Source: Blautia sp. AF19-10LB
GTDB lineage: Bacteria; Bacillota; Clostridia; Lachnospirales; Lachnospiraceae
Direction: 5' to 3'
Assembly: GCF_003461245.1 (NCBI RefSeq)
Contig: NZ_QTWS01000002.1
Location: 62,001-126,000, forward strand
DNA: 64,000 bases
A model generated the notes under the pieces. That model was not told the DNA's origin and did no database searches. It saw nothing but the letters and a program-made list of their open reading frames with translations. The translations under genes and the position numbers were made by a program. Below, in pieces: positions 8,986 through 17,331 of the stretch. The stretch's first letter is position 1, and every line of letters begins with the position of its first letter.

Positions 8986-9019
8986 ATTGAATTTCAGCAT
9001 CTTTTTTGTTGTTTTGTAT

Positions 9020-9041
9020 ATAAACGTTTATGTAAACATTC
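9020..9041. promoter_or_regulatory. LacI-family operator at the transporter operon
   Basis: The palindrome ATAAACGTTTAT is followed by GTAAACATT. It is a near-exact second copy of the site at 1845. It lies upstream of the predicted promoter on the minus strand and about 130 bases before sigK on the plus strand. Confidence 0.7.
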
Positions 9042-9168
9042 ATAATATTTTTACAGGACATTTTTCTTTTTACCCTGCCTTCAAATCTTCTATATTATTT
9101 TTTTGGAAAAGCACGCAGAACCTGTCTCAGACATAAACTATAAGGAACACCCCTTTCGAGGTGGATAT

Positions 9169-9795
9169 TTGAAGACTTTTTCGAAACCTTTGACTTCCGC
9201 TCAGGAAAAAATATATCTTCACCGCTGTCAGGAGGGGGATCTGGATGCAAAAAACATTCTTATCGAACGAAATCTCCGCCTGGTCGCCCACATTGCAAAA
9301 AAATATCAGAACTCCGGGGAAGACCTCGAAGACCTGATCTCTATAGGAACGATCGGACTTATCAAAGCGATCTCTACTTTTGACCACACACGCTGCGCAA
9401 GGCTTTCTACCTATGCCGCACGCTGTATTGATAACGAACTTCTGATGATGTTTCGCTCTAAGAAAAAACATTCCAGGGAGATTTCCCTGTACGAACCGAT
9501 CGGGACGGATAAAGAAGGGAATGAGATCAGCCTGCTGGATATTATCGAAAGCCCGCCGGTAGATATCGTGGAGGAATATTCTACGCAGGAGGATATCCGG
9601 TTTCTGATCTCTATTCTGAAAGATGCGCTTTCTGAGAAGGAATATCAGGTTATTTGTTTAAGATATGGGTTGTTTGGGATTAAGGAGCAGACGCAGAGGG
9701 AGATTGCCACACAGCTCGGGATCAGCCGGTCGTATGTGTCTAGAATTGAGAAGAATGCGTTGGAGAAGCTAAAGAAATTGTTCAACTACAGATAA
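9169..9795 (+). CDS. sigK: RNA polymerase sporulation sigma factor SigK
   Basis: A 208-residue sigma-70 family factor with the sigma-K pattern: RNLRLVAHIAKKYQ (region 2.1), EDLISIGTIGLIKAISTF, RLSTYAARCIDNELLMMFR (core-binding and -10 recognition), SLYEPIGTDKEGNEISLLDI, then a region 4 helix-turn-helix (TQREIATQLGISRSYVSRIE). I place the start at TTG 9169, giving MKTFSKPLTS, because GAGGTGG lies just before it. The longer frame from TTG 9103 has no ribosome site and adds a hydrophilic stretch. With this start there is no hydrophobic pro-sequence. It directs late mother-cell genes during spore formation. The gene is not interrupted. Confidence 0.88.
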   Translation: MKTFSKPLTSAQEKIYLHRCQEGDLDAKNILIERNLRLVAHIAKKYQNSGEDLEDLISIGTIGLIKAISTFDHTRCARLSTYAARCIDNELLMMFRSKKKHSREISLYEPIGTDKEGNEISLLDIIESPPVDIVEEYSTQEDIRFLISILKDALSEKEYQVICLRYGLFGIKEQTQREIATQLGISRSYVSRIEKNALEKLKKLFNYR

Positions 9796-9919
9796 TAACA
9801 CAAAGCTCATTCACAGCCGCTCAGATAAACGAAGCACAAAACAACATTCATAACAGATTTCCACATCGGAAAATATGCTAACTTCCAGTTCCGATGCATC
9901 GACGCATAATTCAGAACAT

Positions 9920-9954
9920 AGAATAAGCCCACAGCATTTGCCATGGGCTTACTC
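9920..9954. terminator. Hairpin between convergent sigK and U32 genes
   Basis: AATAAGCCCA and TGGGCTTA form a stem of about 9 pairs around a short loop. It lies between the ends of the two convergent genes and probably stops both transcripts. U-runs are weak on both sides. Confidence 0.5.
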
Positions 9955-9979
9955 TACAGTTTGAAAGCTTCAAAATCTC

Positions 9980-11206
9980 CTATGCTTCAGATCTTCTCAA
10001 GAGATCATATTTCTCAATTTCAACTCCAAGATCCACCGCGAGTTTCTGTTGCGGATGCGGTGCGCTCTCGACGGAATTTCCATCTTCATCATAGATCGCC
10101 TTCACCGTAGCTTCGATATTTCTGCCATCTGGTTTCATGATCTCGATGGTCTCACCTACAGTAAATTTATTTCTCTGGGTGATATGTGCGAAGCCGTTTT
10201 CATCAACTTCCTCTGCATATCCAAGATAAGTATATTCCTTAACATAGGTATTATTATCATAGATCTGCGTATTCTCATCTGGCTTGCCGTAGAAGAATCC
10301 TGTCGTAAACTGACGGTAGGTGCAGTTTGAGATCTGCTCCTGATACCAGGACATGTTTGCCTTGTATTTCTCCGGTGATTCCAGATAATCGTCAATCGCC
10401 TTGCGGTAGGTTCTTGCAACAGTCGCTACGTAGAGGGCTGTTTTCATACGTCCCTCGATCTTGAGGCTGTCGATACCGCTGTTCAGGACATCATCCATGT
10501 GTTCTACCATGCACAGATCCTTGGAGTTAAAGATGTAGGTTCCTCTCTCGTTCTCAAAGACTGGCATGTACTCGCCTGGGCGTTTCTCCTCAACGATGGA
10601 ATATTTCCATCGGCATGGATGTGTACAGGCTCCCTGGTTGGCATCTCTTCCTACCAGATAGTTGCTGAGCAGGCAGCGTCCGGAATAGGAAATGCACATG
10701 GCACCGTGAACAAAAGTTTCAATCTCCATGTCATCCGGGATATTTGCACGGATCTCCTGGATCTCCTTGAGGGAAAGCTCACGCGCTGTTACAACACGCT
10801 TCGCTCCAAGGCGGTACCAGAATCTGTAGGTTTCATAGTTTGTATTGTTTGCCTGTGTACTGATATGGCACTCGATCTCCGGGCAGATCTCACGCGCATA
10901 GGTAAAGATTCCCGGGTCTGCGATGATAAGTGCATCCGGTTTTAATTCCTTGAGTTCCTGAAGATATTCTCTGACTCCCGGAAGGTCTCCATTGTGTGCA
11001 AGAATATTCACTGTGACATAAACTTTCACTCCATGCTCATGGGCAAAAGCGATCCCCTCTGCCATATCTTCATGGGAAAAGTTCTTGGCTTTGGCGCGGA
11101 GACCGAAGGCTTCACCGCCGATATATACTGCATCTGCGCCGAAGATGACTGCGATCTTGAGGACCTCAAGGCTGCTCGCCGGCACCAGTAATTCAATTTT
11201 TCTCAT
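9980..11206 (-). CDS. trhP: U32 family protein, probable tRNA hydroxylation protein TrhP
   Basis: A 408-residue U32 family protein. MRKIELLVPASSLEVLKIA, GADAVYIGG and the block EIETFVHGAMCISYSGRCLLSNYL...QGACTHPCRWKY are diagnostic; the cysteines in that block bind an iron-sulfur cluster in characterised relatives. Older databases call these collagenase-like peptidases, but TrhP (YegQ; YrrN/YrrO in Bacillus subtilis) makes 5-hydroxyuridine at tRNA position 34. The neighbour encoding a YrrM-type methyltransferase, which overlaps by 14 bases, supports that role over a protease role. Bacillus has two U32 genes here; this locus has one, of YrrO length. Confidence 0.8.
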   Translation of the reverse strand: MRKIELLVPASSLEVLKIAVIFGADAVYIGGEAFGLRAKAKNFSHEDMAEGIAFAHEHGVKVYVTVNILAHNGDLPGVREYLQELKELKPDALIIADPGIFTYAREICPEIECHISTQANNTNYETYRFWYRLGAKRVVTARELSLKEIQEIRANIPDDMEIETFVHGAMCISYSGRCLLSNYLVGRDANQGACTHPCRWKYSIVEEKRPGEYMPVFENERGTYIFNSKDLCMVEHMDDVLNSGIDSLKIEGRMKTALYVATVARTYRKAIDDYLESPEKYKANMSWYQEQISNCTYRQFTTGFFYGKPDENTQIYDNNTYVKEYTYLGYAEEVDENGFAHITQRNKFTVGETIEIMKPDGRNIEATVKAIYDEDGNSVESAPHPQQKLAVDLGVEIEKYDLLRRSEA

Positions 11207-11858
11207 AATTTCCTCTTTCCTGTTTTACACTAAGTGAAATCCCGTCCCCCAGCGGCACGATGCTGGTAAGAAGCTGTGGATGGTGTTTCAGTTCATAGAG
11301 ATATTCCCGCATCCTTTTGTAGATCGTGCGGTTTCTACGCTCTACCAGATAATGGGATTCGATCAGTTCGCCCTCCTGAAGCACGTTATCCGACAGAAGG
11401 ATCCCTCCCGGTGCAAGCAGACGTACCACATCTGGAAGCCAGCGAATATACTGTCCCTTGGCTGCGTCCATAAAAATCAGGTCATATCGTCCCAAAAGCG
11501 TCGGAAGGATCTCACCTGCATCTCCTGTCAGAAAAGTGATCCTGTGTTCCTTTCCGGCTTTGCGGAAATTTTCTCTTGCGATGGGAATTCTCTTTTCATA
11601 GTTTTCTATCGTTGTGATATGCATATCCGGCTGTCCGTACTCACACATAAGAAGTGTGGAGAAGCCAACGGCTGTCCCCACCTCCAAAACCTGCATCGGC
11701 CGTTTGACCGCAAGCAGTACCTTCATGAAACTCTGCATTTCTTTACGTATGATCGGAACTTCATTCTCCAGGGCAAAACGTTCCAGTTCTTCAAGAAATG
11801 GTGTATTGCCCATATCGAGAGAATTGATATATGCACGCATTCTCTCCTCTACGATCAC
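11193..11858 (-). CDS. trmR: SAM-dependent O-methyltransferase, probable tRNA 5-hydroxyuridine methyltransferase
   Basis: A 221-residue class I methyltransferase with motif I VLEVGTAVGFST, the acidic loop TTIENYEKR, FMDAAKGQY (metal-binding Asp) and ILLSDNVLQ, as in the catechol-type O-methyltransferase family. In Bacillus subtilis the family member YrrM (TrmR) methylates 5-hydroxyuridine in tRNA to 5-methoxyuridine. Gene order matches: mltG-like gene, this gene, then the U32 gene. The GTG start overlaps the upstream stop as GTGA, with GAGGGAG before it, so translation is likely coupled. Confidence 0.85.
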   Translation of the reverse strand: MIVEERMRAYINSLDMGNTPFLEELERFALENEVPIIRKEMQSFMKVLLAVKRPMQVLEVGTAVGFSTLLMCEYGQPDMHITTIENYEKRIPIARENFRKAGKEHRITFLTGDAGEILPTLLGRYDLIFMDAAKGQYIRWLPDVVRLLAPGGILLSDNVLQEGELIESHYLVERRNRTIYKRMREYLYELKHHPQLLTSIVPLGDGISLSVKQERGNYEKN

Positions 11859-12256
11859 GAAGTAACTCCCTCCTGCTCTGCATCCCCTGCCAGGATTCCC
11901 ATGATCCTGTTCGGTGTATAGGCAGTGCTGAGAAGGTAGGTTCCCGGTCTCATCTTGCCACTGTAGTTAGACAGTTTCTCCTGGACCACAAACACCAGCG
12001 CATTATCGATCAGGCCCTTGCTCTTGAGAGTCTTCGCAATGTCATAACTGGTCGCATCTTCCTTGATGACAACCGTTACTTCCTGCCCTTCTCCTGGGCT
12101 CATCGCATGCTGGTTAAAAATGTCATAGCCGAACTGATATGTGACCTTACCGATCCAGATGATCAGAACTGCCACGCAGACATACAGTGCGATCTTAAAA
12201 AATCCTCCTGCCACTGCTACGCCGGCCGCCCCCATCCGGTCTCTCGTGTCTCCCAT
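11855..12256 (-). CDS. Short MltG/YrrL-like membrane protein
   Basis: A 133-residue protein with one N-terminal membrane helix (FFKIALYVCVAVLIIWIGKV) and an external segment like the LysM-like N-terminal part of MltG (VTVVIKEDATSYDIAKTLKS...PGTYLLSTAYTPNRIMGILAG). Full MltG lytic transglycosylases exceed 330 residues and carry a catalytic Glu in a C-terminal domain that is absent here. It sits exactly where yrrL/mltG sits in Bacillus. It probably keeps a binding or scaffold role rather than cutting glycan strands. It could be an old truncation, but a proper ribosome site and tight spacing suggest it is maintained. Confidence 0.7.
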   Translation of the reverse strand: MGDTRDRMGAAGVAVAGGFFKIALYVCVAVLIIWIGKVTYQFGYDIFNQHAMSPGEGQEVTVVIKEDATSYDIAKTLKSKGLIDNALVFVVQEKLSNYSGKMRPGTYLLSTAYTPNRIMGILAGDAEQEGVTS

Positions 12257-12271
12257 ATTGGTTCTCCTTTC

Positions 12272-12610
12272 TTAGATCCGGGGAATATTCATCTCTATGC
12301 CGTCTGTCAGTGTCCTGCAGATTTTCTGCATCATCCTGCACAGAGTAAGCTCTGCATCCAGATAGGCATTTACTTCCGGAAAGCTGCGGAGTTCCTCGGA
12401 TTCTCTGGCAAGCTGTTCTGCTTTTGCCAGGATATTCTCCGGATCTCCCTCATTCTGAAGTTTGAAGTTCTCAGCACGAAAATGCTGTACTCTCTGCGCC
12501 AGTTCCGGATTTTTGTTCAGAATTGCTTCCTGTTTCTTGAAATCTTTGTATACCTGGCACTTCTGGATCGAATTCAGAAGCGCATGAATATTCCTGTTTA
12601 CTGTTTCCAT
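12272..12610 (-). CDS. YlbF/YmcA family regulator
   Basis: A 112-residue, mostly helical protein of the YlbF/YmcA family (DUF964). Typical features are an N-terminal helix, KKQEAILNKNPELAQRVQHFRAEN in the centre, and a C-terminal helix containing VNAYLDAELTLCRMMQKI. In Bacillus, YlbF, YmcA and YaaT form a complex that helps RNase Y mature and process mRNAs. Here the gene lies 9 bases after an RNase J gene in the same operon, so a link to RNA decay is likely, though the partner nuclease is not proven. Confidence 0.8.
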   Translation of the reverse strand: METVNRNIHALLNSIQKCQVYKDFKKQEAILNKNPELAQRVQHFRAENFKLQNEGDPENILAKAEQLARESEELRSFPEVNAYLDAELTLCRMMQKICRTLTDGIEMNIPRI

Positions 12611-12619
12611 CTGTATTGT

Positions 12620-14596
12620 TTATGCCTCCATGATGATCGGAAGAATCATCGGGCTTCTCTTGGTACGTTTCCAGAGGAACTCGCTGAGTGCATCCTTTAC
12701 TACATTCTTGATCTTGCCCCAGTCGGTGATATTTCGTTCCAGGCAGGAATCCAGTGCGGATTCCACAACTTCCTTGGCATGTTCCATAAGATCCTCGGAT
12801 TCCCTTACATAGACAAATCCTCTGGACACGATATCCGGTCCTGCAAGAACCACATTGCTGTGACGTTCCAGTGTCATGACTACGATCATGATTCCATCCT
12901 CAGCCAGATGCTGACGGTCACGAAGTACGATGTTTCCGACATCACCAACACCAAGTCCGTCGACAAGGATCGCTCCTGTGTGTACGGAACCTGTCACCTC
13001 TGCGCTGTATTCATCCATCTCCAGAACATTCCCGGATGCCAGGATAAAGATATTTTCTTTCGGGATCCCAAGATCCTCTACAACATGCTTCTGCGCTGTC
13101 AGATGACGATATTCTCCATGGACCGGGATCGCATATCTCGGTTTGACAAGGGAATAGATCAGTTTGATCTCTTCCTGGCAGGCATGTCCGGAAACGTGGA
13201 CATCCTGGAAGATAACCTTCGCACCCTTCATGGAGAGCTCGTTGATAACCTTGGATACTGCCTTCTCATTTCCAGGGATCGGGTTGGAACTGAAAATGAT
13301 CGTATCATTTGGCTTGATCGTGATCTTCTTGTGGATATTTGCAGCCATACGGGAAAGAGCCGCCATGGACTCACCCTGGCTTCCTGTCGTGATCAGGACT
13401 ACCTTATCATCCGGGTAATTCTTGACCTGGTCGATCTCGATCAGTGTATTCTCCGGGATACGTAAATAGCCAAGTTCAGACGCTACTGAAATGATATTGA
13501 CCATACTGCGTCCCTCTACGGCTACCTTACGTCCGAAGCGGTATGCTGTATTGATGATCTGCTGTACACGGTCTACATTAGATGCAAATGTCGCGATGAT
13601 GATCCTTGCGCTTCTGTGTTCGTTAAAAAGGCTGTCAAACACTTTACCAACTGTACGCTCAGACATTGTGAAGCCCGGACGTTCTGCATTGGTACTGTCG
13701 CACATCAGGGCAAGGACACCCTTCTTGCCGATCTCAGCAAAACGCTGCAGGTCGATCGCATCTCCGAATACCGGTGTATAGTCAACCTTAAAGTCTCCTG
13801 TATGGACTACAATTCCTGCCGGAGAATAGATTGCCAGGGCAGATGCATCCTGGATACTGTGGTTTGTCTTGATAAATTCGATCGCAAAATCACCGAGGTT
13901 GATGACCTGTCCGTGTTTTACTTCCTTGAGCTTGGTGGAACGCACCAGATTGTGTTCTTTGAGTTTGTTTGTGATCAGCCCCAGTGTCAGTTTGGTGGAA
14001 TAGATCGGGACATTAACTTCCTTGAGTACATAAGGAAGGGCTCCGATATGGTCCTCATGTCCATGTGTGATCACAAATCCCTTGACCTTGGAAATATTTT
14101 CTTTAAGGTAGGTCACATCCGGGATAACAAGGTCGATTCCGAGCATGTCATCCTCCGGGAAGGAAAGACCGCAGTCTACGACCACAATGCTGTCACCGTA
14201 CTCAAAAGCGGTGATGTTCATTCCGATCTGCTCCAATCCGCCTAACGGAATGATCTTGAGTTTGGAAGCACTCTTGCGTCCTCGCTTGCCTGTATTTCTG
14301 TTCTGGACTTTGGCAGGTGCCTTGAGAGCAGCTTTTACCGGTGCTTTGGACTGACCGCTTCTGAAATTAGATCTGCTGTTCCGCTCGCTTCTGTCTGTCT
14401 TGTCATTTCTGTTGTCGTTTCTGTCGCTGTTTTTGTCGTTGTGTCTGTTATTTCTCTGTTGCTTATTGTAACGATAATTGTTTTTTCTGTTTGTCGGTCT
14501 TTTGTTATCGTTTGGTCTTCTATCGTAACTACTGTATTTTCGTTGAGTTTCTTTTGCTTCGGCTGTATTTTCAGTTACATTATTTTCACTCTTCAA
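12620..14596 (-). CDS. rnj: Ribonuclease J with long disordered N-terminal extension
   Basis: A 658-residue metallo-beta-lactamase/beta-CASP nuclease. The catalytic part starts near residue 113 (LKIIPLGGLEQIGMN), with HGHEDHIG at 178-185 supplying zinc ligands. Family members combine 5' exonuclease and endonuclease activity in mRNA turnover and rRNA maturation. The first 112 or so residues are not part of the usual 550-residue enzyme: they are rich in Asn, Arg, Asp, Lys and Ser and almost free of hydrophobic residues. That extension is probably disordered and could bind RNA or partners. Confidence 0.93.
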   Translation of the reverse strand: MKSENNVTENTAEAKETQRKYSSYDRRPNDNKRPTNRKNNYRYNKQQRNNRHNDKNSDRNDNRNDKTDRSERNSRSNFRSGQSKAPVKAALKAPAKVQNRNTGKRGRKSASKLKIIPLGGLEQIGMNITAFEYGDSIVVVDCGLSFPEDDMLGIDLVIPDVTYLKENISKVKGFVITHGHEDHIGALPYVLKEVNVPIYSTKLTLGLITNKLKEHNLVRSTKLKEVKHGQVINLGDFAIEFIKTNHSIQDASALAIYSPAGIVVHTGDFKVDYTPVFGDAIDLQRFAEIGKKGVLALMCDSTNAERPGFTMSERTVGKVFDSLFNEHRSARIIIATFASNVDRVQQIINTAYRFGRKVAVEGRSMVNIISVASELGYLRIPENTLIEIDQVKNYPDDKVVLITTGSQGESMAALSRMAANIHKKITIKPNDTIIFSSNPIPGNEKAVSKVINELSMKGAKVIFQDVHVSGHACQEEIKLIYSLVKPRYAIPVHGEYRHLTAQKHVVEDLGIPKENIFILASGNVLEMDEYSAEVTGSVHTGAILVDGLGVGDVGNIVLRDRQHLAEDGIMIVVMTLERHSNVVLAGPDIVSRGFVYVRESEDLMEHAKEVVESALDSCLERNITDWGKIKNVVKDALSEFLWKRTKRSPMILPIIMEA

Positions 14597-14699
14597 TCAA
14601 GCACCTCCATATTATTCCGTGCATTTTGTGCACACTAATGCAGGAATACCGTGGGCATTCCTTCCAAATTTGCTTCGCAGATTATATTTTTGATTTTGC

Positions 14700-14957
14700 T
14701 TACATTTCAAGATCTACGTCATCAAGCATCTGCTCAAAAACTTTATAAACTGCCTGCAGTTCTTCGTCGTCTTCTACCATCTCATAGCAGGCTTCCGGCT
14801 CTGTGCCTGTAGAAACATCCTTAAGGATATATGCAGTTGCTTCCTCATCCATAGAGTCTGATACCAGAAGATAGGATACTCCTCCTATCATCGTCTGCTC
14901 TTCGATATAAAATTCTTCTACTGTTCCGTCCGGAGACTGAAATTTGATTTTTTCCAT
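14700..14957 (-). CDS. DUF1292 family protein (YrzB-like)
   Basis: An 85-residue acidic protein (MEKIKFQSPDGTVEEFYI, then YLLVSDSMDEEATAYILKD) matching DUF1292/YrzB. Function is unknown, but the position beside ruvX and ireB is conserved across Bacillota. Ten bases separate it from ruvX. Confidence 0.85.
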   Translation of the reverse strand: MEKIKFQSPDGTVEEFYIEEQTMIGGVSYLLVSDSMDEEATAYILKDVSTGTEPEACYEMVEDDEELQAVYKVFEQMLDDVDLEM

Positions 14958-14967
14958 TTTGTCACCC

Positions 14968-15393
14968 TTATTTCATCACCAGAGAATCAAGATATCCCTG
15001 TAAAATAAAAACTGCTGCAAGTCCATCCAGATACTGCTTACGGTTTTCTCTCCGCACGCCCGCCTCCATGAGAGTTCGATCTGCTTCTACAGTTGTCAGT
15101 CTTTCGTCCCACATGACAACCTCAAGCCCGGTACGTCTCTTCAGCATCTCGCCAAACTCCAGCGCTTTCTCTGCACGTTCCCCCACGGTGTTATTCATGT
15201 TCTTCGGATAACCGACCACGATCCGCTCTACACCGTATTCTTCTACCAGAGCTTCAATGCTCGCAAGGGTCTTACGCAGCTTGTTTTCCTGTTTTCTCCA
15301 GATCGTATCCAGTCTTTGGGCAGTCAGTCCCAAAGGGTCACTGACTGCCACGCCGACTGTCTTAGATCCATAATCCAGTCCAAGAATCCGCAT
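14968..15393 (-). CDS. ruvX: Putative Holliday junction resolvase RuvX/YqgF
   Basis: A 141-residue RNase H-fold protein with [20 protein letters not shown] (first catalytic Asp), [17 protein letters not shown] and [12 protein letters not shown] near the C-terminus, all standard for YqgF/RuvX. Proposed roles are Holliday junction resolution and 16S rRNA 5'-end processing. It follows the ireB stop after one base, so the two are co-translated. Confidence 0.93.
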   Translation of the reverse strand: MRILGLDYGSKTVGVAVSDPLGLTAQRLDTIWRKQENKLRKTLASIEALVEEYGVERIVVGYPKNMNNTVGERAEKALEFGEMLKRRTGLEVVMWDERLTTVEADRTLMEAGVRRENRKQYLDGLAAVFILQGYLDSLVMK

Positions 15394-15394
15394 A

Positions 15395-15667
15395 CTAACG
15401 TTCCCAGGATTTGTTCTTGATATACTCGTTTAACAGTTCCTCTACCAGTTCATCTCTCTCAACTTTCATGATCATGCTTCTGGCGCCTTTGTGGCTGGTG
15501 ATGTAAGTCGGATCACCGGACATAATATAACCTACGATCTGATTGACCGGATTATATCCCTTCTCATCCATTGCGTTGTAAACCAGGTCCAGGACTTCCT
15601 TTACTTCCAGTTCCTGATCCGGTTTGGTTCTGAAATATTGTGTATTTCCTAAATTGTTTTCTGCCAT
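15395..15667 (-). CDS. ireB: IreB family regulatory phosphoprotein
   Basis: A 90-residue protein of the IreB (DUF965, YrzL) family, recognised by [22 protein letters not shown] and [20 protein letters not shown]. In Enterococcus, IreB is phosphorylated by the PASTA kinase IreK and affects cephalosporin resistance. The IreB-RuvX-DUF1292 order is conserved in Bacillota. Confidence 0.92.
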   Translation of the reverse strand: MAENNLGNTQYFRTKPDQELEVKEVLDLVYNAMDEKGYNPVNQIVGYIMSGDPTYITSHKGARSMIMKVERDELVEELLNEYIKNKSWER

Positions 15668-15703
15668 TTTCTCTCACGTCCTTAATAAGATTTCTTTTTT
15701 ATT

Positions 15704-17035
15704 TTAATATAAATCTTCACAAATTGCAAGAAGCACATGCTCATCTGCAAAATCAACTGCTTTTGCCTTTACGAGATCGTTGACTTTATGTACATCCGTC
15801 TTCTCGATGACTGCACGTACATATTCTTTGCTGTGCGCCATAAAATAGGTTTTACCGCCGATCTCCACTTCTTCTTCAAGGAGTAGCTCCAGAGTCCTGC
15901 CGATCATGGCGGTTTCGTATTCTTTTGCACGAATCTCATGCAGTTTCAGCATTTTTTCACTTCGCTGTGCCTTGACTGCTTCTGTAAGCTGTCCATCCAT
16001 AGCTGCGGCTTTGGTTCCCTGTCTTCTGGAATATTTAAAAATATGTGTCTCGTAGAAATGAATATTTTTTACAAATTCATAAGAATCTTCGAAATCTTCC
16101 TCTGTCTCCATCGGGAAGCCTACGATCACATCTGTTGTCAGTGCCGGTGCCGGATAAAATCTGCGGATCAGTTCGCATTTCTCTGCATATTCCGGTGCGC
16201 TGTATCTGCGGTTCATATTCTTGAGGGTCCTGTCACAACCACTCTGCAGGGAAAGATGGAAATGCGGGCATACCTTCGGAAGAGCGGAGATCCCCTCCAT
16301 GAATTCTTCCGTGATGATACGTGGTTCCAGTGATCCCAGACGGATCCGGGCAATCCCATCCACTTCATGTACTGCCTGGATCAGTGACAGGAGGCTTTCT
16401 CTTTCTTCCTTCGGGAAATCCAGTCCATAGGAGCTCAGATGAATCCCGGTAAGAACAACTTCTTTGTAACCTCTTGCTGCAAGAGTACGTACTTCCTCAA
16501 GGACCTCTGCGATCTTTCTGCTGCGTACACGGCCTCTTGCATAAGGGATGATGCAGTAAGTACAGAACTGGTTGCATCCGTCCTGAACTTTGATATAGGC
16601 ACGCACATGTTCTGCAGTGTAACCGATGGAAAGGTCCTCGTATTCCTTTGTCTTGTTGATCTCGATGACTTTTACCTTCTTGGCATGTTCTTTTTCGTAT
16701 TCCTCGAGAGCTTCTACGATCTGTTTTTTCTGGTTGTTTCCAAGGATCAGGTCCACAGCACTGTCCGCCTCCAGTTTCTGTGTATCTGTCTGGACATAAC
16801 ATCCTGTTGCCACGACAATGGCATCCGGATTCATTTTTTTTGCTTTGTGGAGCATCTGTCTGGATTTACGGTCTGCGATATTGGTGACTGTGCAGGTATT
16901 GATCAGATAAATATCCGCCCCTTCTTCAAAAGGAACGATCTCATATCCTGCTTTTTCCAGAAGCTGCTGCATGGCCTCTACTTCGTATGCATTTACTTTG
17001 CAGCCCAGGTTGTGAAGGGCAACTTTTTTACTCAT
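15704..17035 (-). CDS. mtaB: tRNA N6-threonylcarbamoyladenosine 37 methylthiotransferase MtaB
   Basis: A 443-residue radical-SAM methylthiotransferase. The N-terminal domain holds Cys12, Cys48 and Cys79 (LGCKVNAYE, INTCTVTN, ATGCYVQ) for an auxiliary iron-sulfur cluster. The radical-SAM triad is Cys154, Cys158 and Cys161 (CNQFCTYC). A C-terminal TRAM-like region follows. LGCKVNAYE separates MtaB from MiaB and RimO. It converts t6A37 to ms2t6A in tRNAs reading ANN codons. Confidence 0.93.
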   Translation of the reverse strand: MSKKVALHNLGCKVNAYEVEAMQQLLEKAGYEIVPFEEGADIYLINTCTVTNIADRKSRQMLHKAKKMNPDAIVVATGCYVQTDTQKLEADSAVDLILGNNQKKQIVEALEEYEKEHAKKVKVIEINKTKEYEDLSIGYTAEHVRAYIKVQDGCNQFCTYCIIPYARGRVRSRKIAEVLEEVRTLAARGYKEVVLTGIHLSSYGLDFPKEERESLLSLIQAVHEVDGIARIRLGSLEPRIITEEFMEGISALPKVCPHFHLSLQSGCDRTLKNMNRRYSAPEYAEKCELIRRFYPAPALTTDVIVGFPMETEEDFEDSYEFVKNIHFYETHIFKYSRRQGTKAAAMDGQLTEAVKAQRSEKMLKLHEIRAKEYETAMIGRTLELLLEEEVEIGGKTYFMAHSKEYVRAVIEKTDVHKVNDLVKAKAVDFADEHVLLAICEDLY

Positions 17036-17117
17036 ATTTTACCTCGATCATTCTTTTAGTTGTTTTATTTTTTCAGACTTTGTTATGTTTTTCATTGAAA
17101 TTTCATTATATTTTCCC

Positions 17118-17146
17118 TTGACTTTTTCAGGGGGTACAGGTAAGAT
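17118..17146 (+). promoter_or_regulatory. Sigma-A promoter of the HPr-like gene
   Basis: TTGACT and TAAGAT are separated by 17 bases. A transcript from here would carry a leader of about 180 bases, almost all of it the structured element at 17159-17302. Confidence 0.6.
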
Positions 17147-17158
17147 TACTCTTGAAAG

Positions 17159-17302
17159 AGTTACTGTTCACTTTGTTCGCAGTAACTTGGCCAAAATGCA
17201 TTCCACATCACCTTCGGTGATAGCATTTTGCCCTGTATGTCTCGGGATTTTGCCATATCCATGGCAAAACACCTCGCGGGATACTACCGGTGAGCAGTTA
17301 CT
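17159..17302 (+). repeat. Structured leader or MITE-like element with terminal inverted repeats
   Basis: AGTTACTGTTCAC (17159-17171) and GTGAGCAGTTACT (17290-17302) are inverted repeats matching at 11 of 13 positions. Between them lie at least three more hairpins: the left end with CAGTAACT (17180), CAAAATGC with GCATTTTG around ATCACC-TTCG-GGTGAT, and TTTTGCCAT with ATGGCAAAA. The element fills the leader of the HPr-like gene. It could be a small non-coding mobile repeat or a regulatory RNA; I see no second copy in the window. Confidence 0.6.
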
Positions 17303-17331
17303 TTACTAATAATAAAGGAGGATTTATCATA

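Noticed and set aside
8811-9100. Riboswitch or T-box in the transporter leader
   Set aside because: The sequence is AT-rich with operator-like repeats but without a conserved aptamer core or T-box bulge that I can recognise.
9103-9168. Longer N-terminus for sigK from TTG 9103, as a possible pro-sequence
   Set aside because: There is no ribosome site before it, and the added 22 residues are hydrophilic, unlike the Bacillus sigma-K pro-sequence.
11831-13465. Open frame of 544 codons on the plus strand
   Set aside because: It lies antisense to RNase J, the YlbF gene and others with clear family motifs. Its own translation is rich in Cys and His with no recognisable domain.
14620-14670. Terminator between the DUF1292 and RNase J genes (GGAAT/ATTCC hairpin)
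   Set aside because: The stem is short and lacks a U-run, so it is too weak to call.
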